The translations under genes were made by a program, and so were the position numbers. The notes under the pieces were generated by a model. That model did no database searches. It worked only from the letters and a program-made list of their open reading frames with translations, and had not been told where the DNA came from. This document shows, one piece after another, positions 8,450 to 18,195 of a stretch of 64,000 bases of DNA (its first letter is position 1; each line of letters begins with the position of its first letter). Origin of the DNA: Vicingaceae bacterium (GTDB taxonomy: Bacteria; Bacteroidota; Bacteroidia; Flavobacteriales_E; Vicingaceae); contig BPHE01000005.1 of assembly GCA_026003395.1 (NCBI GenBank), positions 1 through 64,000 of the forward strand, in the 5' to 3' direction.

Positions 8450-10596
8450 TAAGGCAACAAAGTCAATTCTTTTATTAAAAAGGTCTGAATTTCTGCTTCG
8501 CTTTCATATTGTTTATATCTGCCCGATTTTCCTGCATGTCCGGTTTGCATTTCCACTCTCAACAACATATTGCGTCCACACTCATTAAACAATCGCAGTT
8601 TGGCTATCCATTTTGCACCTTCCCAATAAGGCACTTGCGAATCATTAAAGCTAACCTGGGCATAAACGGCAGGATAACATGCGGCATGTACATTATCGTA
8701 GGGCGAATAAGAGGCAATGTAGCGATAAAATTCTTTTTCTTCGGGATTTCCCCATTCTTCATATTCTTGCACTGTAAGTGGAAGTTTAGGATCAGACATG
8801 GTATTCAACACATCTACAAATGGAACTTCCGCAACAACGGCTCTGAATAATTCAGGTTTCATGTTGATGACTGCTCCAACAAGCAAACCACCGGCGCTTG
8901 CTCCTCTTATGGCCAACTTATCAGCTGATGTATATCCACTATCAACCAAAAATTCAGCAGCTGCAATAAAATCTTTAAACGTATTTTTCTTTTTCAACCA
9001 TTTTCCGTCAAGATACCATTGACGTCCTTTCTCCCCTCCCCCTCTCACTTGCGCCAATGCATACACAAATCCCCGTTCCAGCAGATTGATTCTTGAGATG
9101 GAAAAATATGGATCGAAAGACACTCCGTAAGCACCATACCCTTCCAACAAGCATGGATGGCTTCCGTCTTTGTTTAATCCCTTTTTATACATCAACAAAA
9201 CCGGCACATCCACACTATCGTGAGACGGCACCATGACAAATTCCGTAACGTAATCGTCAGGATTGTAGTTTCCTTTGATCTTTTTTTGCCAAATCACTTT
9301 TTTCTCAAGTGTTTTCAAATCCACTTCATACTTAATGGGCATCCTGTTTAACGATTGATATGACACCCAAAATTTTTCGGTTTTAAAGGTCTGATTACCT
9401 GTCAGATAAACGGTATATGCTTTATCATCAAAAGCCAATATTCTTCGTTCTTTGGTTTGTTGATCCACTATTTCTATTGCTGTTTGTCCATTGATTCTCT
9501 CTTCGATAAGTACAAATTTGTCTGTCAACTCAAATGATGTAAGAAAATGTTCAGGATCATACGGCAAAAAGTCCACCCAGTGGTCTTTGTGTGTATTCTC
9601 TTTTTGACAGGTAGAAAGGACAAAATTTATTTTTCCGTCCCCATTATGCATAATCCAAAACAACTCGTTTGCATAATCAACATAATAAATCAAATCAACA
9701 AGACGCGACTGAAAAGAACGTAAACGGTAGCCGTCTTTATCATTTTCAAGCAAAAAAATTTCCGAAGAAGTCGAAGAAGTTGAAGCTACGAAAACCATCG
9801 AATCATCTGAAGATTTATAAACACTCAAATCAAACCTCTCATCAGGTTCTTCATATAATAATTTGTCTTCGGCCGGTTTATCCAATTGATGCAAATAAAC
9901 ACGGTAGGAACGATAAGTTTCGGGATGAATTCGAGTATAGATAATTTTATCGCTGTCTATCCATTCAAAGTCCGAAACATTTTCAATGGTGTAATCTTTC
10001 CATTGCCCTGATTTCAGATTCTTTATTCGGAGAAAATAAGCATTATCTCCTTTAAAATCTTCGGTAACAGCCAACCAACTTCCGTCAGGTGAAATATCCA
10101 TTTCATTCAAATTGTAATACTCCCCGGTGCCGGCGCGCTCGTTGGCATCCAACAAAATTTCTCTCTCTCCCGTACTTTGGTCGATTCTAAAATAAACAGG
10201 ATGTTCTTTTCCCTGTTTGTATTCGTAATAATATACAAAACCGTTTTTAAACATATAAGGAACGGTTTCTTCATCAACAATTCGGTTGATAATTTCCCGA
10301 TAAAGTGTATCTTTCAGATGTCCGACAGGTTCAAAATATCGGTCGGTGCATTGATTCTCTCTTTTTAAATGATTCATTACCCGGTGTGTACCCCTTTCCC
10401 GCATCCAATAAAAATAATCTGTTCTTTCTACGCCTGCAGTAGAAAGCTTTTTTTCCTGTCTTTCTGCCATTGGTGGGCAAATCATACTCGAATTGTTAAT
10501 TTTATTCATAATCATCCATAAAATTACCACAATAAAACATCCGATTGCCAACCCAAAATAAACTTTATGCCTTGGATTAGAAAAAAATTCTTTCAT
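8446..10596 (-). CDS. S9A family prolyl oligopeptidase / oligopeptidase B
   Basis: This serine peptidase has an N-terminal seven-bladed propeller and a C-terminal alpha/beta-hydrolase domain. The catalytic triad is readable: Ser567 in GASAGG, Asp652 in SFNDSQVPYWEG and His687 in TGHAG. The spacings of 85 and 35 residues equal those of E. coli oligopeptidase B. Unlike cytosolic PtrB, it starts with a hydrophobic segment at about 11-30 (VYFGLAIGCFIVVILWMIM), so it is probably anchored in the inner membrane facing the periplasm, or is exported. Family members cut short peptides after basic residues. It is followed by no close operon partner: the RND gene stops 51 bases upstream of its start. Confidence 0.9.
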   Translation of the reverse strand: MKEFFSNPRHKVYFGLAIGCFIVVILWMIMNKINNSSMICPPMAERQEKKLSTAGVERTDYFYWMRERGTHRVMNHLKRENQCTDRYFEPVGHLKDTLYREIINRIVDEETVPYMFKNGFVYYYEYKQGKEHPVYFRIDQSTGEREILLDANERAGTGEYYNLNEMDISPDGSWLAVTEDFKGDNAYFLRIKNLKSGQWKDYTIENVSDFEWIDSDKIIYTRIHPETYRSYRVYLHQLDKPAEDKLLYEEPDERFDLSVYKSSDDSMVFVASTSSTSSEIFLLENDKDGYRLRSFQSRLVDLIYYVDYANELFWIMHNGDGKINFVLSTCQKENTHKDHWVDFLPYDPEHFLTSFELTDKFVLIEERINGQTAIEIVDQQTKERRILAFDDKAYTVYLTGNQTFKTEKFWVSYQSLNRMPIKYEVDLKTLEKKVIWQKKIKGNYNPDDYVTEFVMVPSHDSVDVPVLLMYKKGLNKDGSHPCLLEGYGAYGVSFDPYFSISRINLLERGFVYALAQVRGGGEKGRQWYLDGKWLKKKNTFKDFIAAAEFLVDSGYTSADKLAIRGASAGGLLVGAVINMKPELFRAVVAEVPFVDVLNTMSDPKLPLTVQEYEEWGNPEEKEFYRYIASYSPYDNVHAACYPAVYAQVSFNDSQVPYWEGAKWIAKLRLFNECGRNMLLRVEMQTGHAGKSGRYKQYESEAEIQTFLIKELTLLPY

Positions 10597-10647
10597 AAAC
10601 GAAAGCGGCTTTCTTGGTTAGATGTTTTGAAAATTTTCATATCTTAT

Positions 10648-13056
10648 TTACTCCCTGTCGTTTGAATTTTCATTATGTGGTTGCAATCGATCCTGATCAA
10701 TGTCTTCTTCTTCATCCAAAATTTCCAGCAATTGCTCCTCTTTCAATGCCTTAAGATTTATAGAACGATCCAGGGAAAGCAAAAGCGAAGGCAGCAATAA
10801 CAAATTGGTCAACATAGCCACAATTAAGGTAAGTGAAATCAATATTCCCATTGCTTTAGTGCCTCCAAATTCTGAAGCAATAAACACACTAAAACCAAAA
10901 AACAATATCAATGAAGTGTATACCATGCTGCTTCCGGCTTCTTTTAAAGCATGCAAGGCGGCTTCTTTGATATTGTCATAAATTTTTAATTCCTGCTGAA
11001 ATTTAGCAAGATAATGAATCGTATCATCCACCGAAATACCAAATGCAATGCTAAATACGAGAATCGTAGACGGTTTCAAAGGTATACCGGCAAATCCCAT
11101 AAATGCAGCCGTAGCCAATAGTGGTATAATATTGGGAATTACAGAAATTATGACCATTTTATAGTCGTAAAACAAAAAAGCCATCAATACCGAAATAACG
11201 ACAATAGCAATACCTATGCTTATCAATAAATTGTTTACGAGATATTCGGTTCCTTTCGAGAATACTACACTATTTCCGGTCAAAAATACCTTATATTTTG
11301 CCGGATCAAAAATGCTGTCAATCTCAGGTTTCAATTTTGCAAATATTTTATTCATTCTGTCTGTACCAATATCTGCCATTCGCGATGATATGCGCGTCAC
11401 TTGCAGGTTGGTGTCGACAAAACTCGACAAAAGGTCGTTGTCTTGATTGGCGTTTTTTAAGTAAGGCGAAAAAAAGCTTATTTCATTGTTGTTGATCAAC
11501 TTATATTGACTTTTGTTGCCATTATAAAATGCCTGCCTCAAAAACTTCACTCCCTCCACAATAGACAAAGGCCTTGAAAGTTCTTCAAATTTCTCGATTT
11601 CTTTGCCTAATTTTTCTATCTTCCGTAGATTCGACAGTTTCAATACTCCTTTTTTCTTTTGTGTGTCTATAATTATTTCCAAAGGTAAAACACCGTGAAA
11701 ATTTTGTTCAAAAAAATTCAGGTCTCTAATCACGCTGTCTTCTTCCGGCAAATCGTCCGTAATCCTTCCGGTTGTTTTCAATAAAGTTATACCCCAAATC
11801 GCTGTGGCAACAACCACAAATGTGGCTAAGTATATATTCCTGCGTTTGGATTGCACCCAGTCAACCAAAATATCGATAAAATTGTTGAAAAATTTAAATT
11901 TTAAATGTTTGATGTGTCTGTCTTGCGGTTCTTCAAACATAGAAAGAAAAATGGGCAATAATGTCAACGTAAGAAAAAACAATATAATCACACATAATGA
12001 GGCCACAACTCCAAATTCAACCAAAATGGAACTTTGAGTAAAAATAAAAGTAGCGAATCCGATAGCCGTAGTCATATTGGTGAGAAATGTGGCTTTACCT
12101 ACTTTTTCGATTACACGCGAGAGAGATAATAATTTATGTCCGTGATGCACAAAATTCTGATGATAACGGTTAATCAAATAAATCGCATTAGGCATGCCTA
12201 TTACAATCAAAAGTGAAGGTACAAGACCGGTCAAAATGGTAATCTCATATCCTAACAATGCAATTAAGCCCAAAGCAAAAATAATGGCAATGCCGATGGT
12301 GATCAATGTCAATAAAAGAATTTTAACGGATCTGAACAGAAAAAGCAAAACCAAAGAAGTGACAAGTGCCGACAATATCAAAAAAAGATTTAGTTCTTTT
12401 TTTACTTTTTGTGTGTTTTTGGCTCTTATGTATGGCAAACCGGATTTATAGACATATGTATTGCTTTCTTGTTCATAATGCCGGATGATATTTAACACAT
12501 CGTCCAACAATTTTTGTCTTTGATCGGAATTAAAAATGGCCTTGTTCAATCCGATGGCCATCAAATTTATTTTACCTTCTTTGGTATAAATGTAATTGTC
12601 ATAAAAAGGCAAATTGAAAATTTCATTTTTGATCGAATCAAGTTCTTGTTGTGTTTGTGGTTCTTTTTCAATCAAAGGCTTGATGTTGAATTTTTTGTTT
12701 TCAGCATCTTTTTCTAATGTATAAATATCGGCTATTGACAGCACATTTTCCACGCCGGAAACTTTCTTCAAAGAATCGGATAATCTGCTCCATTTCAAGA
12801 AATGATCCAATTGCCAAAATTGTTCATCTTCGATGGCAATGACCATTACTTCATTTTTGTTGCCGAAATTCTTTTCGAAATATTCAAATACCTTGTATGC
12901 TGTATCCGTCTTAGGAAGTAATTGTGAGAATTTATAACTCATTTTTGCATGACGGGCATGATGTGCAAAAAATAGCGTAAAGGCCCCAATCACCAATAAA
13001 AAGTAAAACTTTTGACGAATGATGAATGTTGCCAGATATTTCCAAAAAAAACTCAT
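10648..13056 (-). CDS. RND/MMPL-family transporter
   Basis: An 802-residue inner membrane protein with the duplicated RND layout: one N-terminal helix, a large periplasmic loop, a five-to-six helix block (about 215-375), a second helix near 405, a second large loop and a second helix block (about 620-775). The segment GISVDDTIHYLAKF near residue 680 is the typical proton-relay helix region of the MMPL/HpnN-like branch. It likely moves lipids or other hydrophobic substrates using the proton gradient. No membrane-fusion or outer membrane partner lies beside it. Its ATG overlaps the stop of the purine nucleoside phosphorylase gene (ATGA), so the two are co-transcribed. Confidence 0.88.
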   Translation of the reverse strand: MSFFWKYLATFIIRQKFYFLLVIGAFTLFFAHHARHAKMSYKFSQLLPKTDTAYKVFEYFEKNFGNKNEVMVIAIEDEQFWQLDHFLKWSRLSDSLKKVSGVENVLSIADIYTLEKDAENKKFNIKPLIEKEPQTQQELDSIKNEIFNLPFYDNYIYTKEGKINLMAIGLNKAIFNSDQRQKLLDDVLNIIRHYEQESNTYVYKSGLPYIRAKNTQKVKKELNLFLILSALVTSLVLLFLFRSVKILLLTLITIGIAIIFALGLIALLGYEITILTGLVPSLLIVIGMPNAIYLINRYHQNFVHHGHKLLSLSRVIEKVGKATFLTNMTTAIGFATFIFTQSSILVEFGVVASLCVIILFFLTLTLLPIFLSMFEEPQDRHIKHLKFKFFNNFIDILVDWVQSKRRNIYLATFVVVATAIWGITLLKTTGRITDDLPEEDSVIRDLNFFEQNFHGVLPLEIIIDTQKKKGVLKLSNLRKIEKLGKEIEKFEELSRPLSIVEGVKFLRQAFYNGNKSQYKLINNNEISFFSPYLKNANQDNDLLSSFVDTNLQVTRISSRMADIGTDRMNKIFAKLKPEIDSIFDPAKYKVFLTGNSVVFSKGTEYLVNNLLISIGIAIVVISVLMAFLFYDYKMVIISVIPNIIPLLATAAFMGFAGIPLKPSTILVFSIAFGISVDDTIHYLAKFQQELKIYDNIKEAALHALKEAGSSMVYTSLILFFGFSVFIASEFGGTKAMGILISLTLIVAMLTNLLLLPSLLLSLDRSINLKALKEEQLLEILDEEEDIDQDRLQPHNENSNDRE

Positions 13057-13883
13057 TTACATTCAATTCTTGCAATCAACTCTTTATACAATAAGGTGAG
13101 ATATTTTTCGGCATGTCCGGCAACTTCAAGTATCTCCTTGAGTTCTACCGGTTTTAAAGTTTCAGGATAACATTCGTCTGTCAAAACACTGACGGCGCAA
13201 CAAGGCAATCCCATATGATTGGCCACTATACATTCGGGCACTGTGGACATACCCACGGCATCGGCTCCAATCTTTCTTAAAAATTTATATTCTGCTGCCG
13301 TTTCAAGATTAGGTCCGGCCACAACCACATATACTCCTTCATTTACAGGCAGTTGATGTTTCTTAGCGATCTCGCGCATCAAGCGATTTAAATAGGGCGA
13401 ATAAGGGCTGCTCATATCGGGGAACCTTGGTCCTAATTCATCTATATTTCTGCCTCTCAAAGGATTGTCCGGCAAAAGATTGATATGATCTTTCAATATC
13501 ATCAATGAACCCTTTCTGAATGATTCGTTCAATGAACCTGCGGCATTTGAAATCAATAAAAATTGTATGCCCAAAAGATACATTACTCTCACAGGAAATG
13601 TGATTTGAGAAGCAGAATATCCTTCATAATAATGAAACCTACCCTGCATGGCAATTACAGTTTTCCCGGCCAAACGTCCATAAATGAGTTTTCCTTGATG
13701 AGATTCAACAGTAGAAACCGGAAAGTGTGGAATTTTATCATAAGTAATCTCAATTTCAGATTCGATTTGCTTGGCCAAATTGCCCAAACCGGTTCCAAGA
13801 ATAATTCCAATTTGAGGCTTTTGCATGCCCTGCTCTTTCAAAAAAGCGGCTGTTTCTTTCATTTGTTCATATGTCATCCACAT
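13053..13883 (-). CDS. purine nucleoside phosphorylase
   Basis: This cytosolic enzyme splits purine nucleosides with phosphate to free base and ribose-1-phosphate. Family marks of the trimeric PNP (PNP/MTAP) type are IILGTGLG near residue 28, HFPVSTVESHQGKLIYG, MQGRFHYYEGY, SNAAGSLN near 112, GPNLETAAEY and GADAVGMSTVPE. The length of about 275 residues is usual. The first ATG at 13883 gives MWMTYEQM; the second at 13877 is equally plausible and leaves a better leader after the antiporter stop. It sits between the antiporter (3-base gap) and the RND gene (4-base overlap). Confidence 0.93.
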   Translation of the reverse strand: MWMTYEQMKETAAFLKEQGMQKPQIGIILGTGLGNLAKQIESEIEITYDKIPHFPVSTVESHQGKLIYGRLAGKTVIAMQGRFHYYEGYSASQITFPVRVMYLLGIQFLLISNAAGSLNESFRKGSLMILKDHINLLPDNPLRGRNIDELGPRFPDMSSPYSPYLNRLMREIAKKHQLPVNEGVYVVVAGPNLETAAEYKFLRKIGADAVGMSTVPECIVANHMGLPCCAVSVLTDECYPETLKPVELKEILEVAGHAEKYLTLLYKELIARIECK

Positions 13884-13886
13884 ATA

Positions 13887-15128
13887 TCAATAATTTATTT
13901 CGCTTAATGACGATTCACCCCTTGGTTTTATATTGATTTCATTTTTCCCCCATATCATCAATCCAAACATCATGATGATATTGGTGGCAACTATAACAGA
14001 AAACAACAAACCTTCATTAAATCCATCAATCTTATATTGTTCGGGGATTTTGTAAAATAAAATAATCGTAACCAAACCACGGGGAGAAACAAAAAGTTCG
14101 GGAAAAATCGATCCACTTCTGATAAAGACCATCAAATTTACCAAACGAATCAAGTAAATGACTAATAATATTGCTGCAGTAATAATCCAAAGTTCGGTTG
14201 AAAGCATGGATTGAATGTTTATGGTCATTCCAAATACGATGAAAAAGAATGTGCGGATCAAAAAAGATGTTTCTTCTGTGATTAAATGAAACTCTTTGTG
14301 AATGCTTTTAATGACATCATCGGATGAAATCAATTTTTTTAACCAGCCGGCAAAGAATTTCCGATAGTTTTTCAACATAATACCAAAAACGAGGATGGCC
14401 AACAACGATGAAAAATGAAAATATTTTCCAATGGAGAACAAAAGACCCAAAATAGAGATGAACAAAAAGAATTTAATTTTTGTTTTAATTTTCTGAAAAA
14501 CAAATATCAGAATATAAGCTATAATAAAAGATGAAATTAAAGAGAATAACACATTTAAGCTGATGGCTTTAGCCAATTCGGCTTTGGATGAATATTGCAC
14601 AATGGCAAAATCCATGAATAAAATGCCAAGGATATCGGAAAAAGTGGATTCATAAATCAAAAATTCTTTTTTATTGGTGATAAGATTTTGCGTGGAAGGA
14701 ATAACAATTGCCGAACTGACCGTAGCCAATGGAATAGAATAAAGCAGACATTTAAAAAAACTTTCTTCCAGCAATAACATTTGCAAAACATAGGCAATTC
14801 CGAATGCTATCAGGCCCAATGTAATGGCCGCTGTGAAAAAAGAAGAAAGAATCAACCATATTTTTTCTTTGGAAATTTCTATATCCAAAGCTCCCTCAAG
14901 CACAATCATCATCAGTCCGATGATGCCCAAGAGATTCATCGGTGAAAACAAATCAGGCAAGGATATGCCGAACACTTCACTCAAATATCTCAAACCTACC
15001 CCCGTTGTTATCAACAACAATACAGAAGGAATTTTTGTATATTTGGCAATCAACAAAAAAATATAGCTGAAAATAATGATAACACAAATTCCTGCAATGG
15101 TCAAATACGGATCAAATACTAAATGCAT
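13887..15128 (-). CDS. cation/proton antiporter, CPA1-like
   Basis: A 413-residue membrane protein with about 12 hydrophobic helices. The first part (YLTIAGICVIIIFSYIFLL) and the helix with LEGALDIEI, then PSTQNL and SDILGILFMDFAIV, resemble the NhaP/CPA1 antiporter core, where an Asp in the 'FTDVLGV'-like helix carries cations. This copy has SDILGILFMD near residue 165. It probably exchanges Na+ or K+ for protons in pH and salt balance. There is no C-terminal TrkA regulatory domain, which many longer family members carry. It is transcribed with the downstream purine phosphorylase. Confidence 0.82.
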   Translation of the reverse strand: MHLVFDPYLTIAGICVIIIFSYIFLLIAKYTKIPSVLLLITTGVGLRYLSEVFGISLPDLFSPMNLLGIIGLMMIVLEGALDIEISKEKIWLILSSFFTAAITLGLIAFGIAYVLQMLLLEESFFKCLLYSIPLATVSSAIVIPSTQNLITNKKEFLIYESTFSDILGILFMDFAIVQYSSKAELAKAISLNVLFSLISSFIIAYILIFVFQKIKTKIKFFLFISILGLLFSIGKYFHFSSLLAILVFGIMLKNYRKFFAGWLKKLISSDDVIKSIHKEFHLITEETSFLIRTFFFIVFGMTINIQSMLSTELWIITAAILLVIYLIRLVNLMVFIRSGSIFPELFVSPRGLVTIILFYKIPEQYKIDGFNEGLLFSVIVATNIIMMFGLMIWGKNEINIKPRGESSLSEINY

Positions 15129-15152
15129 AAATTATTGAATTGTTTACGAAAA

Positions 15153-15461
15153 TTACAAATCCATTCCCGGTAGAAAATTACCTGCAATGTTCCTCATTTC
15201 ACCTTCTTCAAGATTTTTACTTTGTTGCAATGCTTCATTTAAAGTTTTAATCAATTCTTTGATAAAAACATCGTCTACAGGATATTTTGACCGGTCAATG
15301 ATAATTTCCTCTATTTCCCTGTTACCATTGCAAATAACTCTGATGGATGCATCTTCATTTTTTGCAACCACACTCACCGTGGCTAAACGTTTTTTTACTT
15401 CTTCAACTTTTTGTTGCATCTCTTGCAACTGTTTCCATTTGTCTTTTAATCCTCCGAACAT
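15153..15461 (-). CDS. YbaB/EbfC family nucleoid-associated protein
   Basis: The 102-residue protein matches the small DNA-binding YbaB/EbfC family: it starts MFGGLKDKWKQLQEMQQK, is strongly helical at both ends, and has a central three-strand sheet with a GNREIEEIIID motif. YbaB dimers bind DNA and help shape the nucleoid. In many bacteria ybaB follows dnaX and recR, but here it stands beside an antiporter and a DUF58 gene. It is more acidic and diverged than the usual copy, so a Bacteroidota-specific variant is likely. Confidence 0.85.
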   Translation of the reverse strand: MFGGLKDKWKQLQEMQQKVEEVKKRLATVSVVAKNEDASIRVICNGNREIEEIIIDRSKYPVDDVFIKELIKTLNEALQQSKNLEEGEMRNIAGNFLPGMDL

Positions 15462-15528
15462 AGCTATACAAATTAGCAGGTAAAGTTAAAAATTTTCGGC
15501 AATTATAAACATTTCTCTCCGTTTGAAA

Positions 15529-16479
15529 TTACCGGCGCATTTTGCGGCGTTTGTTAAAATACGTTCTTATGATATAATCAAACCCTTCATCAATAAATGC
15601 AGGATGATAATCTCCGTTATATTGAATTATGCGGTTCTCAATTTCATGAATAAACGCCTGCATCGCACTCTTGTATTCCGTTTGAAGTTCATGTGGATTT
15701 AATTTAATTTCTTGTTTTTGCTCCAGATCAATAAACTTGTAAAAATTGCCCGGATAATCCAAATTGATTTCATGTCTTTTTTCCATTACATGAAATATCA
15801 CTACCTCATTTTGTTGAAAATGCAAGTGATGTAAAGCATCAAAAAATGACTCCTTATTATCATAAATGTCCAATAAATCCGAAAAAACCACAACCAATGA
15901 TCTTTTCGGAATTCTTTCGGCCAGGTAATGCAAATGATCCGGTAAATTGGCTACATGACCTCCTTTGGAGTCAAAATTGCTATTCCACTGTTCCAATAAT
16001 TTTTGATAAAATAATTTAAAATGATACGGTGAAGATTTTGCAGGTAAAAACTCTTCCAACCTGTCGCTGACAAATGCCAATCCAACTGCATCACGTTGTT
16101 TTCTCAGTAATTGCGCAATAACGGCTGTTGCCAGTATGGAAAATTGAAGTTTGTTCATTTTTTCCAAGGTCACTTGCTTGTTTCGTTTCTCAGCAGGAAA
16201 ATGCATTGATGCTGTGGTGTCAATCAATATATAAGCCCGGAGGTTTGTTTCTTCTTCGTATTTTTTGACAAAAAGTTTATCCGAACGGGCATACAATTTC
16301 CAGTCAATGTGTTTTATTGATTCTCCCGGATAATAATTCCTGTGCTCAGAAAATTCTACAGAAAACCCTTGATAAGGACTTGCATGCATTCCGGTCAGGT
16401 ATCCACTGACTAATTTATTGGCAAGCCATTCAAGCGGATTATATTGTTGAATTTGTTGTTCGAAACCCGGTATAGGCAT
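15529..16479 (-). CDS. DUF58 domain protein (VWA-like)
   Basis: The 316-residue protein carries the DUF58 signature SVEFSEHRNYYPGESIKHID with WKLYARSDKLFVKKYEEET close behind, near residues 40-80. It continues with IDTTASMHF and a von Willebrand A-like fold. DUF58 proteins usually sit with a MoxR ATPase and Bat/VWA proteins in a chaperone-like stress or assembly pathway; no such partner lies nearby, so this is an orphan copy within the window. It is preceded by a 385-base A+T-rich gap shared with the divergent lipoprotein gene. Confidence 0.88.
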   Translation of the reverse strand: MPIPGFEQQIQQYNPLEWLANKLVSGYLTGMHASPYQGFSVEFSEHRNYYPGESIKHIDWKLYARSDKLFVKKYEEETNLRAYILIDTTASMHFPAEKRNKQVTLEKMNKLQFSILATAVIAQLLRKQRDAVGLAFVSDRLEEFLPAKSSPYHFKLFYQKLLEQWNSNFDSKGGHVANLPDHLHYLAERIPKRSLVVVFSDLLDIYDNKESFFDALHHLHFQQNEVVIFHVMEKRHEINLDYPGNFYKFIDLEQKQEIKLNPHELQTEYKSAMQAFIHEIENRIIQYNGDYHPAFIDEGFDYIIRTYFNKRRKMRR

Positions 16480-16804
16480 TTTTTGTATCCAAAATTATGA
16501 TGTATAATTGAATTTTCGCAAAAATAAATTTTCTTTAAAAGAATATAAAAATGATTATGCGAAAAACACAAATACATTATTCGTCATTTCAAACAAATTG
16601 CATTTCCTGTGATCACATATTTTGAGCAAATTTAAAAGGATTTTTGGTAGTTAATAGTTAAAATATTGAAAAGCACATAAATTAAATAACTTTTTGTTTT
16701 TCTTTTAGAATTTTCTTTTTATTTCGTTAGCACTTATCAAATAAAATATGTTGTTTCGTCAAATTCTCAATTTAATTTTCTAAAAAAGATTGTTGTTGTC
16801 ATTT

Positions 16805-16812
16805 TATTTTTG
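16805..16812 (+). promoter_or_regulatory. Bacteroidota-type -7 element before the lipoprotein-hemN run
   Basis: TATTTTTG matches the TAnnTTTG -7 consensus and lies 52 bases before the ATG at 16865. It is the only good match I see in the gap 16480-16864, which is otherwise very A+T-rich and holds nothing else recognisable. No clear -33 TTTG is placed at the ideal distance. Confidence 0.45.
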
Positions 16813-16864
16813 CCATTAAATAATTTTTTCTATGTTTGCTCATCTTTCAAAAATCATTTATGGA

Positions 16865-17734
16865 ATGAAAATTCAAAGTTTGATTGTAGCCGGCTTGCTT
16901 TTCAGCATTTTTTCATGTAGCGGACCTCAAGAAGACCATTCGCTTGATCTGACCTTGGATTCTACAAAATCGACGAATGAAACAAAAGAGATTAGTGATG
17001 ATTTATATTTTCAAGAAATTGATCCTGACTCGATTCAACCGCTGCCTTCCCCGCTTCAAATTGTCATGCGGTTTAAACAAACCGGCATGAAATATGACCA
17101 CCGCTTGCCATACAAACCTGAGAATTTGGCCAACGCTGAAAGGTATTTCGACAGATTGATTTTAAATGGATTTTTAAGTGCCGATTTTGTGTATTTGGTT
17201 GCCAACAAACAAACGGGTGAATGTCCAAAATACATTAAAGCATTGAGAGACAATTCTGCGGCCATTGGCTTTGGTGACATAGTGAATACGGAATACAATA
17301 TAAAGAGAATTGAAAACAACTTAAACAACATTGATTCGATAGCGTATATTGCCTCAGAGATTCAAATGAATACGGATCGATATTTCCGTGAGAACAACGA
17401 TTACCTGAGAGGATTGATTGTATTTTCCGGTGCCTGGATTGAAACGTTACATCTTGTATTAAACAGTCCTGATTTAAATGATAATTTCGATGCAGTCAGG
17501 GCTATTTCCGACCAACTGGATGTTGCCAATCATATTTTGGAAAATTTTCAACTTTTTAAAATAGATTCATCTAAAGAGATTTCTCAATTAAAACAACATA
17601 TTCAATCCATAAAATTGCGCTTGGAGATTTTGCATGATTATACCGAGAAAGAAGATTTGGTGATGTGGAAAAAAGAACTGGACAACTTAAAAAATACGGT
17701 CGAATCCATTAGAAATTATTATATCATACAATGA
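16865..17734 (+). CDS. putative lipoprotein, function unknown
   Basis: The ATG at 16865 gives a lipoprotein signal, MKIQSLIVAGLLFSIFSCSG, with the lipid-attachment cysteine at residue 18. An earlier in-frame ATG at 16832 would add 11 residues ahead of a complete signal peptide, so it is less likely. The mature part of about 270 residues is mostly helical and acidic, with no cysteine motif or enzyme signature visible. It is probably anchored to a membrane facing the periplasm. Its stop overlaps the next start (ATGA), so the two encode a likely pair. Confidence 0.75.
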   Translation: MKIQSLIVAGLLFSIFSCSGPQEDHSLDLTLDSTKSTNETKEISDDLYFQEIDPDSIQPLPSPLQIVMRFKQTGMKYDHRLPYKPENLANAERYFDRLILNGFLSADFVYLVANKQTGECPKYIKALRDNSAAIGFGDIVNTEYNIKRIENNLNNIDSIAYIASEIQMNTDRYFRENNDYLRGLIVFSGAWIETLHLVLNSPDLNDNFDAVRAISDQLDVANHILENFQLFKIDSSKEISQLKQHIQSIKLRLEILHDYTEKEDLVMWKKELDNLKNTVESIRNYYIIQ

Positions 17735-18186
17735 AAAGCGTAACAGAAATTATATTAAGGTTTAGATTATTGTTATTGATTGTCGCTTTCCCTGTATTTT
17801 CTCAAGAGTGCGACATGAAAAATGAAGAGATTCAACAATATCTGGGTTCATATCTCTATGACAATGTCAAAACCAATCAATTGATTAGTGCCGGCAGTAA
17901 ATACAAAGAAGAGTTTACTTTAAAACTTTTTGAAAACACTTTATATAAGTTTGTTTGGGTTTTGAAAGAATTTCCCAGAGAAGCCATTATTAATCTTTAC
18001 TCGCTCGATAAGAAAAATAATAAAAAATTAATCTACTCCTCGATTGGAAAAAAACGCGACAAAGGTTACCTTGAATTTTTACTGTCCAATCCACCCAATC
18101 ATGTAGTTGTCGAATATGTCATTCCTCCTTCTTCAAAAGGATGTGTTTCTTTAATTGTCGGCTTCAATTTAAAAAATGATTGGTAA
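17731..18186 (+). CDS. secreted protein of unknown function
   Basis: The 151-residue product has a signal peptide (LRFRLLLLIVAFPVFSQ) with a likely cut before residue 26. The mature domain of about 125 residues is rich in beta strands and contains two cysteines. I do not recognise the family. Its start overlaps the lipoprotein stop by 4 bases, and hemN follows 9 bases after its own stop, which suggests a single transcript. No role in haem synthesis can be read from it. Confidence 0.7.
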   Translation: MKSVTEIILRFRLLLLIVAFPVFSQECDMKNEEIQQYLGSYLYDNVKTNQLISAGSKYKEEFTLKLFENTLYKFVWVLKEFPREAIINLYSLDKKNNKKLIYSSIGKKRDKGYLEFLLSNPPNHVVVEYVIPPSSKGCVSLIVGFNLKNDW

Positions 18187-18195
18187 TTTTGCTGC